Below are positions 27,875-40,969 of a stretch of 64,000 nucleotides of DNA, piece by piece. Within the stretch, counting starts at the first letter, position 1. Each line of letters starts with the position of its first letter. The position numbers were made by a program, and so were the translations under genes. Source of the stretch: Diphasiastrum complanatum (lineage: Eukaryota > Streptophyta > Lycopodiopsida > Lycopodiales > Lycopodiaceae); NCBI GenBank assembly GCA_029204225.1, contig MU832122.1, forward strand, positions 1 through 64,000. The letters are read 5' to 3'. The notes under the pieces were generated by a model, which saw only the letters and a program-made list of their open reading frames with translations, did not search any database and was not told the DNA's origin.

Positions 27875-30474
27875 CTAGTTCAGAATCGGAACATGCGCGT
27901 GTTATGAACAGTGATGATCAACTAAGCCATATCAACAAATTCCTGCACAGAAAGTATACGTGAGAAAAATTAACTACAACATATACAATAGCAGTGTGCT
28001 GCCAGAAGCATACTGCAACAGTCACACCCTTCTTGTTCCTAATTGAATAATTCATAGTGTCATGCAACATCAAATGTTTGCAACAAGGCATGTACCTAAA
28101 GATAAACAATCATAAGATCGACTATCAACAAACAGGCTACTTGATACTTTGATTGATCAGTCAACATTTAATACCTCACAGCATCAATTCCAGCACAAAA
28201 GGCAACCATGAAAATGAATTTCTTAGGATAAAAAAGAGGACAATCAACCTTTTAGCATATAAAAGAGTTTGTCACTTCTCTGAAGGTGAAAGGCAAATTC
28301 AGTCATGATAAAGCGGCATCAAATAACAAAGCCAATAAAACAAGGTCACTACTCCTCGTGAAAAACCAAGAAAAATTTACATTTTATCACTTTAACTTGC
28401 TCAAAAACAGCTAACTAGCAAAATCCGCCACCGAAAACAGAAAGAGATTGATGGCTGTAACATGGACAATGAAATGAGAACCACCCACCCTATATTGTAA
28501 CAAAAAATAAGCCAAGTGTTGAAGATGATTACTCTAAGAAACACTAGATCAAGTACAAAATGTAAGCTGCAAAAAAAGTACACAAGTAGCTTACACTGCC
28601 AAAATTCAGAAAAAAAGACACCAGGGAAAATTTAGATACTAGTAAAGATCATCATTCAGCAAAAGTTTTATGACATGAATGCATGGTTTTTTGAAGTACC
28701 AAAAAAGACTCCCAAATCTATCGTCCATATGGATAAATATAGAATGGTTCTATTGTTTTGATGAAGAACATACATATGGTCCATGGATAAAGAGGATTTT
28801 GAATTTTAGGAGTTACAAGGAAAACAACACCAAACCTGATTTGATAGCATTCGACATCTATAAATAGTATCATGAAGTTGTATGCTACTATGGCAATAGA
28901 AGAGGAAAACAAGATTGAAGCTCTTTACATTTTTTAGGATCCTTATATAGAGAGCCTCTAGCACAATGGAGCCCAGACTTCTTATATGAAACCATTTAAC
29001 TTTCGCTTTAATTTAGTATAGTGAACTCTATAATCAGAAAGCACACCTGTTTGTAAAAATGTAAGCGAACAAGTAGCCAGTCGAAAGCAGACTGGTAAAG
29101 AAAGGAGTAACCCCTAGAATTCATGTTTTAGGTGGAGCATTTACTGCAATAGTGTCCTTAACATGGTATCAAAACACTTTCCTTGCTGCAATGTTTTTAC
29201 ATGCCCCCTCTTTGCTAGTGCTTGACATCTTTCTTCTCCCTTTAGCAAGGGCCCTCCATTTTTACTTGTGCTTCACTTCCCTCTTACCAATTTCTAAAAC
29301 CCTATTTCCCTTCTTCTACAAACCTCGCGCCCCTCTTCTGCCCTTCATCTTCCTAAAACCTCATTGTTTGGCCTTCCAATCTATTTGCGCCCTCATTCAA
29401 TGGCCATGTTTGCTCACGTCCACCTCTGTTTTGCTTTTTTGTTGTTTTTACAGCCCATTTCCAATCAGTTTTGGCTGTTTTTCTATTCTATCATATGTTT
29501 CCAACCTGTTACTACCTTATACAACCCATTTCAGCATTGTTACAGTTCCATTTTATCCCTTTTTCACCCGGTACTTTTCTGTGTTCATCCTCTTCTTTTC
29601 GTATTGCCCCATTAAACTTTCTTACTAGCGCATTCTTCTCTGTTCCGGGCCCATTGAAGCTTCTTTGCTTTCTTTTCATCATCAAAGATGCCTACCTACT
29701 AACCATGCTTCTTCTAGTTCTATTAGATTCAATGCCAGTTGGATGATCGTGACCATCAACCCAACAACCTCTGGGCCTCAATGATGCCCTAACCATTGTT
29801 GGACAGATTGGGCAAATAATGACTAAAGTTTTTGCACAATAATCTGCTAAACCATGCACCTTGTTTATCCAGTTCTTCTTACTACTAGTCAACATGGATC
29901 ACTTGTATGATATTTTAGGGACAGGGTGCAGCATTTTGTTTACTTAAGTTCATATGCCAATTGTACAATATACTAACAAAACATCCATTGCAAGAAATGA
30001 AACATGGGAGGAATAAGGTGATCTTCGTCTAAAAAAGAATGTAGTAGGTTGCATTGGCAATGAGTAACGTGATCTTCCTCAAAAAAAGAATGTAGCAGGT
30101 TGCAAGTGAGCAATGAGTATATGAGCTGCTTTGAATCTGAACGAATCAGATTATAAATAAAAGCACTCTGAATATTCTATGCACATATACAGGGAATCAA
30201 AAAATACTTGGTACGTACATACAGCATATCCTACATTTACCCAAGTTTCAAATATCTTACATTGAACCATACAGTTATCCATATACTGTTGTTACTTCAT
30301 AAAAAGGTACATCTAGGACTATAAAAACGTTTCAGAACCAGAGCAGACAGTTCATTCTGGTTTGAACTGGTTAGAATCTCGAACCACCATGGGTCAGGTT
30401 TGGATCAAAATTCAGTGAAACACAGTACACCACGCAAGAAATGTTTCGAATTCAGAATGGAGTGCAAGACAAAC
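27875..30474 (-). other. Intron of the SufB pseudogene
   Basis: Minus strand donor CAG|GTTTGT and acceptor CTAG|GTT interrupt SufB between Gln and Val in the conserved YPYIQVKNP stretch, in phase 0. The intron includes TGGTATCAAAACA at 29163-29175 on the plus strand, a possible degenerate copia PBS preceded by a CA end, so it may hold a retroelement scrap. A pyrimidine-rich stretch at 29200-29650 has no recognisable protein. Confidence 0.7.
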
Positions 30475-31613
30475 CTGGATATAAGGATACGTATTTGGAC
30501 CAGCTTGATCTCCTATGAGCATTGAATCAGATTGAGAGAAATTCCGGCAATTTTGAGCTGATGGCTGCACTTGTACCAGTCCCCGATAACAGTTCAGAGA
30601 CTTTCCAGCAGAAATACCCTTGCTAATGATTCTGCTACGAGAGCTGTTGCCTACATGAATCATTTTGGTGCCAGTGTCTGCCTGCTGCCTGTTATTTGTC
30701 AACGCAACCGAATAAAACTCGCCAATGGTATTATTTCCCTTCAAAACTACACTGGGATACTTCCATGTGATAGCTGATCCTGACTCCACTTGTGTCCATG
30801 ATATCTTGGAGTTATTTCCATCACAGAGGCCCCTTTTGGTGACAAAGCGGCCTCACCCGCATACCAATTCTGAACACAAAACTCCTCTCATCTGCTATAA
30901 TGAGAGTGCGCTCAAATTGGCCTGTCTCTATGGCATTTATTCTAAAGTAAGTAGAAATCTCCATGGGCGATACAGTGTCTTTTGGAATGTAGCAAAAGGG
31001 TCCATCACTGAAAACAGCCGAATTCAAAGCAGCATAGAAGTTGTCCGCAACAGGAACTGCTTCCCTAGATATTTTTGCACTAGCTCAGGATACTCTCGAA
31101 TGGCCTCAGAGATGGAGCAGAAAATTACCCCCGCTGCTTGCAAAGTCTTCCGGTGCGTGGTTGCTATCGAAACGCTGTCAAAAACGGCATCTACGGCTAC
31201 ATTTGTAAGCCGCTTCTGCTCCGTCAAAGGGATTCCCAGCTTCTGAAATGTCTCAAAAGTTCCGGATCAACCTCATCCAAGCTCTGCTTCGTCTCCTTCT
31301 GCTTAGGCTCTGAATAGTAACACATATCCTGGAAATCAATGCGGGGATAGTGATTGTCAGACCACGTAGGCTCCTTCATCTTCAGCCACTGCCTGTAGGC
31401 ATTAACCCTAAACTGGAGCATACACTCAGGCTCCTGCTTTTTTGCAGAAATAAGGCGGATGGTTTCCTCTAATAAACCCTTGGGAATGGACACGGATTCT
31501 ATATTAGAAACAAAACCCCACTTGTAGTCCCTTTTCAAGAATTGCTGAATCGTGTCATCACTGGCGCCCTTGGCAGGAGCCACAGGCTCCAGCACTGCTG
31601 TATCTGCATCAAC

Positions 31614-31731
31614 GGCAGCATCAATGGATACGGCCTTTGCACGGATCTGTTTCAAAGCCTTGTTGCTGCTGGAATCCAACGGCAGCATCAATGGATACGG
31701 CCTTTTCAAAGCCTTGTTGCTGCTGGAGGTT
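31614..31731. repeat. Tandem duplication in SufB-psi transit region
   Basis: The unit GGCAGCATCAATGGATACGG...AAAGCCTTGTTGCTGCTGGA occurs twice, starting at 31614 and 31681. It duplicates the peptide SSSNKALK in the N-terminal region, where length is little constrained. Confidence 0.85.
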
Positions 31732-31984
31732 GCCTCCTCATTATTATTGAAGATGATGGACAATGATGATGATGCTAGATTCTTGTTTTTGTTGTTTGTA
31801 GTGGCCTTTGCTCTTCCGATGCCCGATCCTCCTCCTGCTGCTCCAAGTTTAGAGCCATAATCTGTCCAACGAAGCGGCAATTGTGGCATATTCACAGCCG
31901 CTGCTGCTGCTGCTGCCATCGTTCCTTCCCTGTTAGTAACTACACAAAAACGTTTACAGTTGCTCAGATCAACAGGAAATGAAA

Positions 31985-31988
<4 letters not shown>

Positions 31989-32026
<38 letters not shown>

Positions 32027-32041
32027 GCCTTTGCCTTTGCA
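31989..32041. repeat. (CT)n and (CCTTTG)n microsatellites
   Basis: A CT run of about 30 bases is followed by three or four CTTTGC units, 70-120 bp upstream of the SufB-psi start codon. On the minus strand it is a GA-rich leader. The long Arg-Glu reading through it is a repeat artefact, so the later ATG at 31919 is preferred. Confidence 0.9.
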
Positions 32042-32706
32042 ATGCCCTTTTGCTTTGGAAGGGCCATTGCCCAAGGGTAGGGCCATACTTGCATAGAAGG
32101 CCCAAGCCTCTTTGGCCTTCCCTCCATAATGGGGCCTTTTCTGGTTTTCGAAGTTTCTAGAACATTGGGTTGTGTGTGTTTCGTTCGAGCAGTGTGGGAT
32201 CATAATAAATGCTTTCGCCTCAAAGGGCACTAGGACTTAACCAGTTTTCCCAAGACACGCTTAAGCCTAACGTTCATCTGGCATGAACTCACCGAAGAGC
32301 CGATTTAGAAAACGCAACGGGCCTAAACATTCAGACTTCGGAAAACAAGAATCCCAACCAACCCAAAAGCCAACTCAAAATCCATCCCAAACGGTAATCA
32401 AAGGCAAAAACAAGTCACTCGTGAAATCTCAAGGCATAGTGGTCACCAAATTGACCAAATGACATAGCCGCGGGCCACACGCTGGTGACGTGGACCCTTA
32501 AATGCCAACAACACAAAAAGGTTCTAGTAAGGGTCCTTCCACGTGAACCAATCTCGAAGGCGAAACCAAAATGGTAATTATCATTGTTAGAGAAATTGGG
32601 AGCCTTAATATACAACATATATGGAATGGCTTACACACCCTCAAAACCATATGGTTTTTAGGTTAGTGATATCTCAAGTTCCAATCCCACCCCTAACATC
32701 TTTGGT

Positions 32707-32905
32707 GCGTCTACCTTTGAACCTAGGCTGCTTGGCCTACACAACTTCGTTTAAGCCCAAATTAATTTCTACTTGCAGACCTTGTCATTCTACTTGTAGA
32801 CTTTGTCATCTTGCGTCTACCTTTGATGAACCTAGGCTGCTTGGCCTACACAACTTCGTTTAAGCCCAAATCAATTTCTACTTGTAGACCTTGTCATCTA
32901 GACTA
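32707..32905. repeat. Tandem duplication of about 106 bp
   Basis: GCGTCTACCTTTGA...CCTAGGCTGCTTGGCCTACA...GACCTTGTCAT occurs at 32707 and again at 32813 with three extra bases and a few changes. It lies between the divergent SufB-psi and THO7 starts. No coding role is seen. Confidence 0.9.
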
Positions 32906-33550
32906 CAGGGACATTGTACAGATTGTATGGAAGGTCATACAGACGAATTGTATGGACTATGAGGCTTTATTATCATATCAATATTTTGTTAATGGGGCCA
33001 TCTCCTTGTTGAAAGAAGATTGATTCCTTTGCTATTCCTCCCCTCCAATCCCCAACACTTCATGTATTGGTTAGGCCAAGTATAGAGCCAAAATATACAC
33101 ATATTGACGCAAATATGCCCACATAAGGGCCACCCATATTCACACTTTTACATTGTATCGACGAGTACTTGCTTGGTAAGCGTGGCCATTTGAAAATTTA
33201 TGCATCCTCCATTGCTATCGGTTTCAGGCGGACTCACCGACAAGGTTGCGAGTTGGTTTGGCATCGACTTATCGACAGACAGGACTTCGAGTTGGGGACT
33301 TGTCGGCAAGGAGGATGATAGGTGCAGAAAACCGCTATGTGGCAAGAACTAGGTGCACCTCCCCTCCAAGTAGGGGCATGTCCCAATAGTCCCTTGCCCC
33401 TTTTAGTCCATATGGAAACAAGGGTGGTCAGCTCAGCTATGTTATTTGCAATGCTCAGATCATCAGCTCAATTGCAGACATTATGAAATGAGATGAGGTT
33501 TCAAAAATAGCTGTCTTCTGTCTCTGCCTGCCTGCCTGATCGACCCATCT
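32906..33550 (+). promoter_or_regulatory. Upstream region of THO7
   Basis: No coding region. Just before the ATG is a pyrimidine-rich stretch, CTGTCTCTGCCTGCCTGCC (33517 on), like a plant 5'UTR. The core promoter was not pinned down. Confidence 0.35.
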
Positions 33551-36500
33551 ATGGAGTCTACAATCGTGGGATCGGAGTTTCTAGCTGGTGCGTATTCTCA
33601 TAATCACATCTGTGGTTGCTTAGATTGCCCTTGTTGTTGTTGCCTTTGAGATGTGTGTGTGCATGTTCTTTCTGTTTCTGCTGTTTGAATGTGCCCTACC
33701 AAAGTGCCTTGACTGCTGTGGCTTATTTCTGTCTGCGAAGATCTCCAGTTTCGCTTAGGTGCTCGAAATGACTCTAGATATGCTATGGCTTGTGGGTTTT
33801 GATATTACTGTTGTTAAGCTTGAATGGGTGCTGCGAAATAGTGATTTCAAGAAGCTCTGTTGTTGTCTCTGCAATTGTGGGTTTTGAAAAGGAGGGTTTG
33901 CTGTGCATTATGGCTGTGTAGCGCTGTATAATTCCGTGGTTTGGGTTGAAAGGTTTTTTGTTACACTTTGGGAATGAGGTCGTTAACTCTGATTTCTGCA
34001 ATAAACTTCCTAGGAACAAAAGAGCGTTCTGTATGGAAAGGTGTTTGGAAGAAACCTGCTACGTATCTACAATTTTATGCTCTTTTGTTTTGAAGAACCG
34101 CTTGTGTGTTCTGGTTACTGAGTCCTGTAAAATAATAGTTTCATTGAAACCTTATTGCAACAACTTTCTGAAGCAAAACCTTGTATATTATTTCCGGCAT
34201 TGTTTAAAATGCTAGTTGCTCCAGTATTGTTGTACATGAAACATTTTGAGTTTCCAGGCAGTAAAAGCAGCAAGGCTAAGAAGGTTAGTGGAAGAAGAGA
34301 GGAAAGCACGGCTCACTATGCCTTTGGTCCTTCTGAGGACGACCCTATAATAAGACAGAGGTTGCTGACGCGAACCACCACCACAAGAGGTGAGCCTCCA
34401 CTTAAGAAGCTTCTCAAAAAGTTTCTTGCTTTTACCGCTGAGGTGGAAAAGCCAAATGATAATCTGACCGACTCTGAAAAACTGTATAAGTCTCTGTTGC
34501 AAGAGCTTAGCACCTTCGAACTTCCGCTTCTCAAGACAAATGCTGTGATTGATGCCAACAAACGCGAGCAACAAAATTTCAAAGAACTGCAAGCTGAGCT
34601 TAACAAGCAAATAGTTCAGGTATGCCCCTGTGCAAGGATCACTCAGGCTCGAGTGATCTATCACTTGAATCATGCACTCGAGCATTCTGACTACCATAAC
34701 TTAGTGATTATAGTGAAACAATAATTTTGCTGGCAACTGCATTGATTGTAAGTCGGAGACTATCTATGACATATGATATCTGCAGGCTCAAAAGGACATT
34801 GAAGATCTAAAGGTGCAGCTGGAGGAAAGCAAAGTGGAAAGGCAGCATAAAGAGGAATGTGAAGCAATTAGAAGGCTAATAGCAGTACAGCCGCCTCGTT
34901 CTGAGACACAGAAAATCCTTTCTGAACTTGAGAGGGAGATCAGCTCCTTGGAATCTGACAACACAGCTGCCACAAGGACTCTTGAACTTCGAAAAAAGCA
35001 GTTTGCTCTTCTTTTGCATGCGGTAAACATGCCTTCCCACATGCTTAAACTGAAAACTGTTCTCTGCTAAGCCACCTGGTCCATTGCTCCAAGATGGACA
35101 ATGCTATATTAACTACCGTCTGCATTGTATTGGGGCTTTGTGATCAACCGTTTCCACCAAATTTTACTGAACTTGAAGGATCTAAGCAAAAGAATTGACA
35201 TGTTCATACTGATAGAATTTAATGCTCAACTCCTAGTTAGGAGTGTACCAGTCATACTAGCACTCGCGCACACCAATCAAGAACAGATTGAGAGATTATT
35301 GAGTCTTAATTAATGAGAAGAAGAGTTGAAAACTTGCTACAATTCAATGGAGGTGGGCGCTGGTCCTCCTTATATAATTTTCCACTAGATCATCTCAAGT
35401 AAAGGCTCATGCTAATGTAATTGCAAAACATCTCGACTTCCATAGTAGATACCAAACTGTAAAGTACCCTTGATGTACCTTAATATCCACTTTGTCGCTT
35501 TCGAATGAACCTACTTTGGCTTAGCTATAAACTGACTAACCATACTTACGCATAGGCAATATGTGGTGGTGTAGTAGTTAGATTGATCCACTGTAGTAGT
35601 TAGATAGATATAACTCCTAACAAGTTGTCTATATAACCATTCATTCACATCTTGATCTTCCTCAACTTTCGTAAGCTTGCATTCACAATCATATGGGGTT
35701 GAAATTGGTTTGCACTTTGAATGTTTCAAAATTTTCTAGAAGTTCATAAACTTACTTATATTGAGAAATAAATAGACCTCGTGCTACTCTCTAAACCTCA
35801 ATGTCGAAAAAGTAATGTAGTGAACTAAGATCTTTCATGTCAAACTCTGATGAGAGATCTTTCTTAATGTTCCGAATCAAAACACGAATAGAACTTCTGG
35901 TGATAAGATCATCAACATACATCTCTATGATAACAATCTAATCATCTTTTTACCGAGCAAAACGAAGGCGTAGATAAACCATATCCCCGTCCTGAAACTG
36001 AACGTGCCGTCGATGACGATCAACAGAAGTCTGGTACCGCTGCTGGACGCACTGTAGGTGTGTGCTGGCCCGAGAGATAAGCTCGCGAGCACCTGATAGA
36101 AAAGAGGCAAGTGTAATAGGTGTATCCTCAGGAGGAAGAGGTATTCCAGGTAAAAGTGGTGCATAACCATGAGATAATAAGAAGGGAGAGACACCAGTGC
36201 TGGTACTAACTGAGCTATTATAGCTATATTTAGCTAAACATAGATGCTAATCCCAGTCCTTCCCTGAAGGAGTAACAAAATGGTGGAGGTAATCCTCAAG
36301 GATCCGATTAAGGACCTCGAATTGTCCATCGGCAGTAGAATGATAAGCAGAACCCATAAAAAGCTGACTATCCAGTATGCGCATAAGCTCTGTCGAAAAT
36401 GTGGAGGTCAACTTACTATCCCGATCAGAAAGGATAGTATGAGGAAATCCATGGAGGTGGAAAATCTCTGACAAGAATAAACATGCACACTGCTCAGCTG

Positions 36501-39500
36501 TAATAGTACTGCGAATTGGTATAAAATGTGCTTGCTTCGAGAACATATCAACCACCACCATATAGGACCATGCTGGGTACGGGGGAGGCCTAGGATAAAG
36601 TCCACAGAAATATCGGTCCACTGGCGATGAGGGATAGGCCAACTCTGAAGCAAACCAACAGACTTAGCACGAGAGTATTTATTGCAGGCACAAAATTGCA
36701 GTTACGAATAAGAAGGGCTAGCTCAAACTTCATGGATGGCCAGTAAAAGTGGTCCTTAAGACGAACATAAGACTTTTGAAATCCAAAATGGCCTCCAACA
36801 GGGGAGGAATGAGCATCAGACAATAACTGGGGGCGAAGAGGCAAGGAGCTAGAGAGACCCAAAATGATAAAGACGGTGATCAAGGATGGAATAGACCTGG
36901 TGTGGACGAGAAGAAACAGGAGGTGCAGAACTATAAACATCACGAAACTCAGGACAAGTGAGATAAGTAGAGGGAAGATCATCAAACTAGGTAGGAATGG
37001 TGGCAACAAGTGTGTGTAACAAAGCGGGCAGACGGGATAAAGCATCGGCAACGGCATTTGACCGGCCTGGACGATATAAGATAGAAAAATCAAAGGATTG
37101 TAAAAATTGCAACCAATGAAACTGACGATCGCTAAGGTCCCGTTGGGATAACAGATAACGGACAGACTGGTGGTCAGTAACAATGTCAAATGGTATACGA
37201 TACAGGTAATGATGCGACTTCTTAAGAGCATAGATAATGGCGAGAAGATCTTTCTCGTGGATAGAATACCGTTGCTCATAAGAGCGAAGCCGTTGTGACT
37301 CATAAGCAATGATGCACTGGGACTGGCGAAGTAAGGCACCCAAACCAACGAAACTAGCATTAGTCTCAACAATAAATTTCTGGTCAAATGAGGTAAGCAC
37401 ATAACAACGACATCAACAAAAGCGCGGCGAAGGGTATCAAAGGCTGTCTGACAATCAGGGGTCCACAGAAATGTACGAGATTTCCTTAGAAGAGCATGAA
37501 GAGGAGCAGCCACAGTGGCAAAGTTAAAGGTTTCGAAGTGCCACGAGTCAAGCCTTTCTTCTGTCGATACGACCATATAGTCCTGAAAGTAGAACATCAC
37601 ACTCATCTGCCTGAACTATTCGTCCCTTTGATAGATTGATTATCCTACTATCTACGTAGAGGCTAGTACATTCATCTAGTCAAGATGCTAGCTAGTCCTT
37701 TGACCATCTGGAGGTTATCAGTGAGATGAACAAACACATTCGTCCATCTGTGTAATTAGTCGTTTGACTACACTACATTATACAATTCACTTGATTTCTT
37801 ACGTACACCCAATAGATGAGTTGGCCAGCTAAAGATGCCAGTTATAGTGTCTTGCATTGTCATTCAATACCTGCATCACACAACCACACACACTCAAAAG
37901 GAGAAGAGAACACCAGTTTGAATGCAACTATGATTGTCACAATGAATGGGAGTTGCATTACCATGTTTCTCGTATTCAGCTTGTAGTTGTTGAAGCGACA
38001 TACATGCACACGTTGCACTTGCGACTGCCCTATATTCCACTTTTGCAGATGAGAGAGGAACAGTTGGTTGTGACGAGTGCTGAAGGTTGTTTTTGGGACA
38101 TCTTCAGCCTTAATGCGGACTTAATGATACCCCGAACGAAGGTCTAATTTACTAAAATATTTGGTCCCGTCGAGCTTATCAAACAACTCGTCTACTCGAG
38201 GCATAGGGAACTTATTCTTTATTGTGACTTTATTTAATGCACTGTAGTCTACGCATAAACGCATGGGGGCCCTTCTTTCTTTTTAACTAAAAGGACATGT
38301 GCTGCCCAAGGGGAACTGCTTGGTTTTATCTGGCCTTTACTTGAATATTCTATTAATTGTTTAGCTATTTCTTGATGCTCTGATTGACTGACCCGATAGG
38401 GTGGCTTAGCTATGGGTGTTGTTCCACGCACTCTAGGTTCTTGTATTGGTGTAGGTGGTACACGTGCTGATTCAGGCTATTGTAGTGATTCGTCACACAA
38501 GATAGGAATTCCTCCATCTTGCTTCCTATCATAAGATATCTCTGTATCTTTATGAGAATTATCCCCATCAAAGATCACATCCTTGCGTATGGTGACTTTC
38601 TTACCCTCCAAGTCATGCAACCTGTATCCCTTCTCTTGACTATCATATCCAAGAAATAAACACCGAGTTGCCTTAGAATCCAATTTGCTCCTTGCATCCT
38701 TAGGTATGTGAGAATAGGCAATACTTCCAAACACTCTCAAATGACTTACATCTAGTTTCTAACCCGTGCAAGCTTCCTCTGGAGTTTGATTCTCTACAAC
38801 CTTTGTAGGACTTCAATTCAAAAGATAAACCCTGGTCTTAACTGCTTCACCCCAAACATATTTGGAAGATTCGTACTCTTGAGCATACTCCTCACAGTTT
38901 CCACAATAGACCGGTTCTTCCTTTTCGCAACTCCATTTTGTTGAGGCGTGTTCATGCTTGCAAATTGTCTCTTTATACCATGATCCTTGCAAAACACCTG
39001 AATTTTCGTAGAAAGATACTCTCCCCCTTTGTCTGAGCGAAGTATTTTAACTTATCTACATGTTTCTTTCTCCACCTGTGTCTTAAACCATGTGAAATAC
39101 TTGAATGCTTCGCTCTTATTCCTGAGAAGGTAGATCCACGTCTTCCTAGAATAGTCATCCACAAACACCATGAAGTAACTTGCTACCACATAAGACCAAG
39201 TTCTCATAGGGCACACAAATCTGTATGAACAAGTTCTAGAACATTTCTTGCCCTGAATGTACTAGACTGAAATTTTTTCATATGATGTTTCCTAAGACAC
39301 AGCCTTCACAAACCTTGTGATTAGAAACAACGTGAGGTAAACTTGTAACAATGTTGTATTTCCTCAAGACTTGTAGACTTTTGTAATTTAGATGCCCATA
39401 GCTCTCGTGCCATAACTTACTCATTGATCCAATATCCACCACCTTTTGTTGCTTCACAATAGTTGATACTGAGAGTAAGTTTTTCTTGATCCCTGGTACA

Positions 39501-40890
39501 TAAAGCACGTCCTTTATGTCTCCAATCTTCCCCGAAGGTAGTTGAAACTGTACTTTTCCAACTCCCTTTACATCATATGTGTAGTTGTCTTCCAACTTCA
39601 CATTTGATCCATCATCAACCACTCTCCCCTAGGTGTCATATGCTTCGAAGCTCCTGAATTAATAAACAACACTCCTCTTCCTTCGAGAAGCCACTAGAAG
39701 ATGTCGATGTCGAAAACAACTCATCGTCTTCAAGATCCAAGGCACTTAATTTTGTATAGAGTCCTTCACCAAAATTCCCATCCTGCTTCTTCTTGAATTT
39801 GTTGTGCCAACACTCCTTTGCATAATGTCCTGATTTTCCGCAAACAAAGCACTTTCCTTTTCGCACTACTTTCCGTCCATCTTCTAATTGATTTGACTTA
39901 TTCTCCTCCAGATCTTGCTGCTTTTTCTTCTTTTTCTTCTTGGAACTTTGCTCTTGCTTCTTTGCTAGGATTGCCTGCTCCTTGAAATCGTTTTTGTTGA
40001 CAATATTTTGTTGCCTCATTTTCTCCTGTAGCAATATAGCATTCAGCTCATCGAAAGAAGGCCTCGTCTCCCGTAACGATAGCATCATCACAAAGTTATG
40101 ATAAGCCAAAGGTAGACTATTAAGCATAATGGATACCACTATTATCCGGAACACTTTCTCCAACTGCAATAAGTTGCCTTCTCAGATCTTTCACCCGAGT
40201 AAAGTAGTCCGTTACTGATTCACCTGTACCCATCTTCAATGTGTGTAGCTTATGAGTCAAGAACAAGATTCGTGACTGATTCACAGTCTTGTACAAGTTC
40301 TTGAATCTTCAGTATATCCCAAGCCTCCTTGGGTCCAGCAACATCTTGGATGTGAGGTATGATCATATCTCTAACTGACAAGTTGATGATATGATGAGCT
40401 TTTCTCCTCCGTCTCTGACACTCTCGCAACTCCCTGTCAATAGTAGGAGGTATCTCGACACCTGTGACGATCTCCCAATATTCTCGATCCTGGAGAATAT
40501 TTTGCATCTTGAACTTCCATCTGCTGTAGTTCGTTCCATCTAGCTTGCTAGACTTCGGCAACACATCATCATTCAACCCCGCCTGTATTGATCTATAGCA
40601 ACTCAGCAACCTCCAGTTCACGCAGGAGCGCGAGGAGAGGGAGTTGACCACAACATTAGAGAGCCTACTTTCGCGCTCCTCCGTGATCTTCTCTCGGATG
40701 ATTTTGATGAGGTTAGCAGATTTAGATCTGTCTCAAAACACCTACAATCTGTGATCTCCCACAGAATTGTCCAGCCCAATGGTCAATCGGCTCTGATTTG
40801 ATTCCAGCGAACTACCTCCAACAGCAAACTACTTCCAACAGTAGTCCAGCACAACAACTCCTCCAATCTTCTTCTTGTAACCCTGCAAAA

Positions 40891-40969
<79 letters not shown>

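Larger units (their letters stand above)
27657..31919 (-). pseudogene. SUFB: Chloroplast SufB (Fe-S scaffold) pseudogene, 2 exons
   Basis: SufB forms the SufBC2D scaffold that builds Fe-S clusters in plastids. Minus-strand exons: 31919-30475 and 27874-27657, with a 2.6-kb GT-AG intron. The start MAAAAAAAVNMPQLPLRW begins a Ser/Ala-rich transit-like N terminus containing a tandem duplication (SSSNKALK twice). The conserved body follows ([92 protein letters not shown]). The C terminus ends KLEGSVG and stop. Defects: one-base losses near 31250, 31063 and 27838; about 36 codons missing near 30877 (SFV joined to QNWYAG); about 10 codons missing near 30853; and Ser (TCT, 30531-30529) in QSDSMLIG where E. 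coli SufB has the essential Cys405. The retained intron argues for a duplicated or in-place decayed gene, not a processed copy. Sequencing error could explain single-base shifts but not the deletions. Confidence 0.92.

Noticed and set aside
29152-29628. 158-codon plus-strand frame in the SufB intron
   Set aside because: A pyrimidine-rich tract gives a hydrophobic Phe/Leu/Ser-rich reading with no motif; two other frames are open over the same part.
30725-31246. 173-codon plus-strand frame
   Set aside because: It is antisense to the clearly recognisable SufB body on the minus strand.
31063-31250. SufB frameshifts as pure sequencing error
   Set aside because: Single-base shifts alone could be errors, but the two internal deletions and the Cys-to-Ser change are not explained that way.
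31960-32105. N-terminal extension of SufB containing REREREREG
   Set aside because: It is a reading of the GA microsatellite; the downstream ATG at 31919 gives a normal transit-like start.
34212-34697. 161-codon minus-strand frame
   Set aside because: Antisense shadow of THO7 exon 2, which is supported by splice sites and family motifs.
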